This document shows, one piece after another, positions 60,242-64,000 of a DNA stretch of 64,000 nucleotides; positions within the stretch are counted from its first letter, which is position 1, and every line of letters begins with the position of its first letter. Both the position numbers and the translations under genes were made by a program. Under the pieces are notes generated by a model, which saw only the letters and a program-made list of their open reading frames with translations, was not told where the DNA came from and made no database searches. Where the stretch lies: the NCBI GenBank assembly GCA_006503475.1, contig RSEH01000060.1, forward strand, positions 1 through 64,000, given 5' to 3'. The DNA comes from Stentor roeselii. Its lineage: Eukaryota > Ciliophora > Heterotrichea > Heterotrichida > Stentoridae.

Positions 60242-62512
60242 TCACAAAACCGATTTTTCTAAACTAACCAGCATTCCACTAATTTTCCGATAATTATTCG
60301 AACTAATCTCAAAACTCTTAAATACATCATGAAACTGTCTACACCTTACCTTATTTTCCAGTCTTTCTTCAACTTCTCTAGGTCCAAAAACCAAGTCCTG
60401 TCCAAAGATCTCCTCAATTCCCAATCCCTTCAACTCATCCTTAATCTCATCCTTTATCTCTTCCTTTCTCTCCGAAATTTCAAAGCTTTTAATCCCATCC
60501 CCACTAAATTTCCTTTCCTCCTTCCTCTCAATACTTAATCTAGGAAACGAGACTTTTTTTTCACAAGTCATTTTTCTTTCCTTTTTAATATCATCAAGAC
60601 TTGAATGTCGAGTGCGATTATCTCTCAAAAGCAAAGTTTTTGATTTTTTGTTCCTGATCTTCATGAGTGACCTTCCAAAAATAACAGTTCCCCAAAGTTT
60701 CCTGTTTTTTCTCTTGATTGGGTTATCATTTTTCAAGCTCATCTGGTAGCCAGTGTCCTTTCGAGCCATGTTTAAAGGTTCTTCCTTGATAAGAGTTTCA
60801 TCTTCAATATCTTCACTTGCAAAGCTGCAGGTGTTAAGATTTCCTTCAACGTCCTTTAAAGATTCTAATATTTTTAACTTTCTTGCTTCTGCCAAGGTCT
60901 TTGTTGTTTCGAAGATCGGCTCACATTCCTTGAGGAGGTCAATGAAATAACGATGGTTTATTGAATATATCTCGGCCTCAGGTGTTCCTACTGAAGCCGT
61001 GCACAGACGATGACCTCCCATCAGGACTTCAATGTCGCCGAAGTAGTTGCCTTTAGGGTAAACCCAAAAGGCGACACCTGAGTCATTTTTAAGCAGAACT
61101 TTTCCTGATTTAATAAAATAAACCTCTTCAGATGGGTCGTTTTTCTCGTATAAGGTTTCTTTCAAGAAGTACCCAGAAACATGGAAATACTGAACCATTC
61201 CGTTTACCATTGCGGAGGGTTTATCATTGAAAAAATTGATACCTTCCACGTATTTCTGGTTGTAATGAGTCAAAATCGAGTTCCTGATGTGCGAAGGAAG
61301 CTCGGTTAGCAGTTTTTCAATATTGACAGAATCAGTAAATTCTTTAATCAAATTCATTTTCAGCTGCTGCTTGACCTTAAAAATCGCCTCTTCAGGTAAA
61401 TCGATTTCCTTAAAAAGTCTTTTAAGTCTTTTATTCCGAGCTTTAAGGGACTGAACAGCTTCATCTTGTTTGCTGATGCTACTGCTGAAAGCACTGATCA
61501 TATAAGAATAAAGCGCGACGCCGAAGCCAAGAAGTGCCATTGTAAAAACCTTTTCAGAAATAGAAGTAGGGACAATATCACCATATCCAACAGTAGTAAA
61601 AGTAGTAAACACAAAATAAATACAAGTAATATAAACCTCGCCTTCAGGCTTGTCAAGAATTGAAAATTTGATGATCCAAGAATCCTGCCCCAAATCATCA
61701 GTACTTGAAATATAGAACCAGATGCACCCAGTGATATGCACAAATAAAAAAATCGCCACAAGGAACATGAAAGACCTTCGCACCCGGGACTGAAAGAAAT
61801 GGTCCTGGCTTAGACTATGAATAAACTGACTTCTAAAAAACCTCATCAGTTTTAATAATCGCAAAATCTTTGCTATTCGGTAAAGACGAGTTACTTTTAA
61901 GATTCTTAGCATTTTGTTGAGAATTGTTGTGTTTGGCTCGTTTGAAAATATGTAGTCTAAAGGAAGACAGGAAATTAGGTCGAGAATGAACCAGGATTTT
62001 ATGTATTTTTTTGCGATTTCATGGCGATTTAAAGTCAGCTTTCCACTTATTGATATTATTCCTGTGTTGAAGTTTATTAGGATGTCTGTGAAAAATAAGC
62101 AGTCGATTATCAGATCGGCTAACACCCACTCACTTGTTTGGAGGTAATTGAAACAGACTCGGTATGGTAAAACTGTTGCTGTGTAAAAAAGCAGAAAGGT
62201 TATCATCAGGTTCCAAAACAACTTAAACTTGCCTTTTGGATGAAAAATCAACACTCGCAATTTTTCGTCTTTCAAACTTTTAAAGCTTTCGATAAATTCT
62301 TGGTTTTTTGAAGTTCCAAATGTTTTTAGGTCTTTCTGGATGGTAAGAAAAACTCCTATAACAAATGCGAATACTTTTAGTTTAGCCCAAAAGAACCTTG
62401 CCCTCGTCAGCTTTTTACGTGAATTTTTCAAGATTATTGAGAAGTCTCTGTTTCGGTTTTGACTAACCGACACTAAGATACTTGAAGTCTTGATCAGTTG
62501 ATCTGAGATCAT
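60242..62512 (-). CDS. Cyclic-nucleotide-type voltage-gated K+ channel (CNG/EAG/HCN group)
   Basis: 756 aa. Six helices; S4 is MLRILKVTRLYRIAKILRLLKLM with regularly spaced Arg/Lys; pore TTFTTVGYGDIVP (~300-313) is K+-selective. C-linker then cyclic-nucleotide-binding fold (~440-545). In the phosphate cassette the usual GE is GD (FGDIEVL, ~490) and the cyclic-nucleotide Arg before TA is Cys504 (LCTASV), so ligand binding is doubtful, as in EAG channels. The long tail is charged. Likely controls membrane potential and ciliary beating. TGA stop. Confidence 0.92.
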   Translation of the reverse strand: MISDQLIKTSSILVSVSQNRNRDFSIILKNSRKKLTRARFFWAKLKVFAFVIGVFLTIQKDLKTFGTSKNQEFIESFKSLKDEKLRVLIFHPKGKFKLFWNLMITFLLFYTATVLPYRVCFNYLQTSEWVLADLIIDCLFFTDILINFNTGIISISGKLTLNRHEIAKKYIKSWFILDLISCLPLDYIFSNEPNTTILNKMLRILKVTRLYRIAKILRLLKLMRFFRSQFIHSLSQDHFFQSRVRRSFMFLVAIFLFVHITGCIWFYISSTDDLGQDSWIIKFSILDKPEGEVYITCIYFVFTTFTTVGYGDIVPTSISEKVFTMALLGFGVALYSYMISAFSSSISKQDEAVQSLKARNKRLKRLFKEIDLPEEAIFKVKQQLKMNLIKEFTDSVNIEKLLTELPSHIRNSILTHYNQKYVEGINFFNDKPSAMVNGMVQYFHVSGYFLKETLYEKNDPSEEVYFIKSGKVLLKNDSGVAFWVYPKGNYFGDIEVLMGGHRLCTASVGTPEAEIYSINHRYFIDLLKECEPIFETTKTLAEARKLKILESLKDVEGNLNTCSFASEDIEDETLIKEEPLNMARKDTGYQMSLKNDNPIKRKNRKLWGTVIFGRSLMKIRNKKSKTLLLRDNRTRHSSLDDIKKERKMTCEKKVSFPRLSIERKEERKFSGDGIKSFEISERKEEIKDEIKDELKGLGIEEIFGQDLVFGPREVEERLENKVRCRQFHDVFKSFEISSNNYRKISGMLVSLEKSVL

Positions 62513-62884
62513 CTTGTAAAATTATTAGAATTACTTGATTTCTAAATATTGAATTGATTTCTCAAGTTTTGAGATTTAACTTGGTTGATTTTGAGTTGAT
62601 TTAAAAGCGATTCAAGGTTTTTTAGATAGTTTCTCTGAAATTAAATCAAGATAATTAGTGATTGGTTTTAATTTATTGTATTTTAAATAAGTAATGAAAG
62701 TTTATCTGCTTATTTACTGGGAGATTTAGTTAAGAACTTGGAGTTTCTTGACAATATTTTGAGGAAAAGATTTAAAACCATTAAAGCCAGATATTTTCAA
62801 ATTTTTATCTTAGATAAAGTAATTTAAAAGCAAGTCAATAAGTAGCAGTCAAGACTAAATATATCTTTAGTATTAATTATTTTG
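62513..62884. other. Divergent intergenic region
   Basis: 372 bp between the K+ channel (-) and the USP-like gene (+). AT-rich; should hold both promoters. Nothing else recognised. Confidence 0.5.
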
Positions 62885-64000
62885 ATGAGCAGTAATTTCC
62901 CAAGAGGCTACTCCACTATCAGCCCATCTCTTTACGATCAAAAATCTCGACTCAATGAACTAGAAACCTTAAAAAAGTTGAATTTCCAGAACTTCAAAAA
63001 TCTGATAAGAAATCCAATCAGAGAATCCGAAGTCTTGATTGTAGATGTTGCAATTATTTTACTCAGCTTTAAAGAAATCTCTGTCGCTCTCTTAGAAAAA
63101 ACTCACTCTTCTTCAATCTGTCAGAAAATCCCTTGCCAATTGAAAGATCTCTTAAAAAAACTCATCGCTGGAAGAGACCAAATATTACCTTCCATGCTCC
63201 TTAGAATATTTGAAGAAACTTATGCAAGCAGTTGTATTATCGACACATCTTTTGATATTTTCCAGCTTTTTTTGCATTCTTTTGCAACATTTCCTTGTTT
63301 TTCCTTATTTGATTTGAATTTAGACTTAAAGTTGAAAAATGAGTTTTCATGTCTTTGTGGTAGAAAAAAGGAAAGTTTTAATGAAGTTAATTATTTAGCA
63401 GTCCAGATCGAGCTTATCACAGATTTCATTTCAGATCCTTTGCATAGAGTGTTCAAAGCCAAGCTGAAGGATCAGGTCTTCGGGATTTGCTCAAATCCCA
63501 GATGCGAGCTGAAGAAATCTAAAAAAACCTTCGAAATAACTGAACTACCTTTTTTTCTTACATTCAAATTAATCTGGAATGAAGATTTTCACTCAACAGA
63601 TTTATTTCTAGATTCAATAAAACAAGAGTTAAATATAAGTGAATTCAGTAAAACTCTAAAAAGTCTCTTCAAAGTTTCTATCATTTTCCTTCAAAATGAG
63701 GTAATTTTCCATGAAAACGGTATCTGGATAACTAAAACTATAAAATATTCCAGCTGGGACCTGCTTTTAAGTCATCTAAAATCCAAAAATGCGAAAGTTT
63801 TAGCCGTAGTTTATTCAAAAAATGCTGAAAGTTCTCATTCAGCATCAAGTACATTAACCAGAGACCCTGCAACATTCCAAGAAAGTTCAAGATATTCAGT
63901 TCTCTCAAATAAATGTGTCTATTGCAAAGCTCCTTCTTTGCAACTCTGCAGATGTGAGAAGTCTCTCTGCACAATCTGCCGAAATGCAGTGATTCACTCG
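62885..64000 (+). CDS. Inactive USP53/54-like ubiquitin hydrolase fold (5' part, cut by window edge)
   Basis: 372 codons open from ATG 62885 to the window end with no stop. Two CxC/CxxxxC pairs of the USP zinc-finger insert (CLCG ... CSNPRC, ~residues 156-209) are followed by LPFFLTFKLIWNEDFHSTDLFLDSI, which resembles the W-x-D-x-HSD segment of USP53/54. The catalytic Cys box is absent near residue 50 (no Cys in RESEVLIVDVAIILL), and no catalytic His box is seen near residue 280, so hydrolysis is unlikely. At ~345-368 a Cys cluster (CVYC...CRC...CTIC) begins a further zinc finger. The 3' end is unknown. Confidence 0.7.
   Translation, partial: MSSNFPRGYSTISPSLYDQKSRLNELETLKKLNFQNFKNLIRNPIRESEVLIVDVAIILLSFKEISVALLEKTHSSSICQKIPCQLKDLLKKLIAGRDQILPSMLLRIFEETYASSCIIDTSFDIFQLFLHSFATFPCFSLFDLNLDLKLKNEFSCLCGRKKESFNEVNYLAVQIELITDFISDPLHRVFKAKLKDQVFGICSNPRCELKKSKKTFEITELPFFLTFKLIWNEDFHSTDLFLDSIKQELNISEFSKTLKSLFKVSIIFLQNEVIFHENGIWITKTIKYSSWDLLLSHLKSKNAKVLAVVYSKNAESSHSASSTLTRDPATFQESSRYSVLSNKCVYCKAPSLQLCRCEKSLCTICRNAVIHS

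Noticed and set aside
1-64000. CRISPR arrays, rRNA, virus-derived elements or transposons
   Set aside because: No regularly spaced direct repeats, rRNA-like segments, reverse transcriptase, integrase, capsid or transposase motifs were seen on either strand.

Overview
The window looks like macronuclear DNA of a heterotrich ciliate, most likely Stentor. Three observations support this. (1) TAA, TAG and TGA all act as stops: of 31 genes whose ends lie inside the window I read 17 TAA, 10 TAG and 4 TGA, and no supported gene needs an in-frame stop to be decoded. (2) Where a clear homologue is interrupted, exactly 15 nt must be removed to restore it. I found six such introns; all begin GTA, end AG and carry A at position 10. 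Fifteen-base introns with the standard code are a known Stentor trait. (3) The gene content is ciliate-like: a giant Cys-rich surface protein, polycystin and cyclic-nucleotide-type channels, MORN and SHIPPO cytoskeletal proteins, and many kinases. The species is inferred, not proven.

Layout. 1-2226 is AT-rich and empty. 8607-2227 (-) is a giant Cys-rich membrane protein, and 9850-11340 (+) holds a decayed relative. 11818-15504 (+) is an ABCC transporter. 16351-16950 holds a broken gene of unknown family. 21461-17055 (-) is a polycystin-type channel with two complete channel modules. 22671-28149 is a dense block: a pseudokinase (+), then FYVE-like, WNK kinase and PARN genes (-) packed 8-15 bp apart. 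28150-31959 is a 3.8 kb stretch with no convincing gene. 31960-36723 holds a TauE/SafE-type exporter, a MORN protein, a SHIPPO-repeat protein and a small unknown gene. 37056-38396 is a BT1-type folate/biopterin transporter, followed by a 1094-aa probable alpha-solenoid.

From 41914 to the right edge genes are very dense: an unknown basic protein, a PH+MORN protein, calcineurin B, a PH + permuted-papain-fold protein, a divergent MCM with damaged ATPase motifs, CCT gamma, another MORN protein, three small or coiled-coil unknowns, a membrane-anchored beta-propeller, two tandem Lifeguard/TMBIM proteins, NudC, an eEF1A-type lysine methyltransferase, an alpha/beta hydrolase with a ubiquitin-interacting motif, an unknown basic protein, a cyclic-nucleotide-type K+ channel, and the 5' part of an inactive USP53/54-like gene cut by the window edge.

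There is no operon logic. Themes are Ca2+ and ion signalling (polycystin, calcineurin B, TMBIM, K+ channel, WNK) and cortex/cilium scaffolding (three MORN proteins, SHIPPO, NudC, coiled coil). Convergent neighbours lie 12-25 bp apart, and one pair shares the palindrome CTAG as both stop codons. I saw no convincing tRNA, rRNA, CRISPR array, virus-derived element or transposon.
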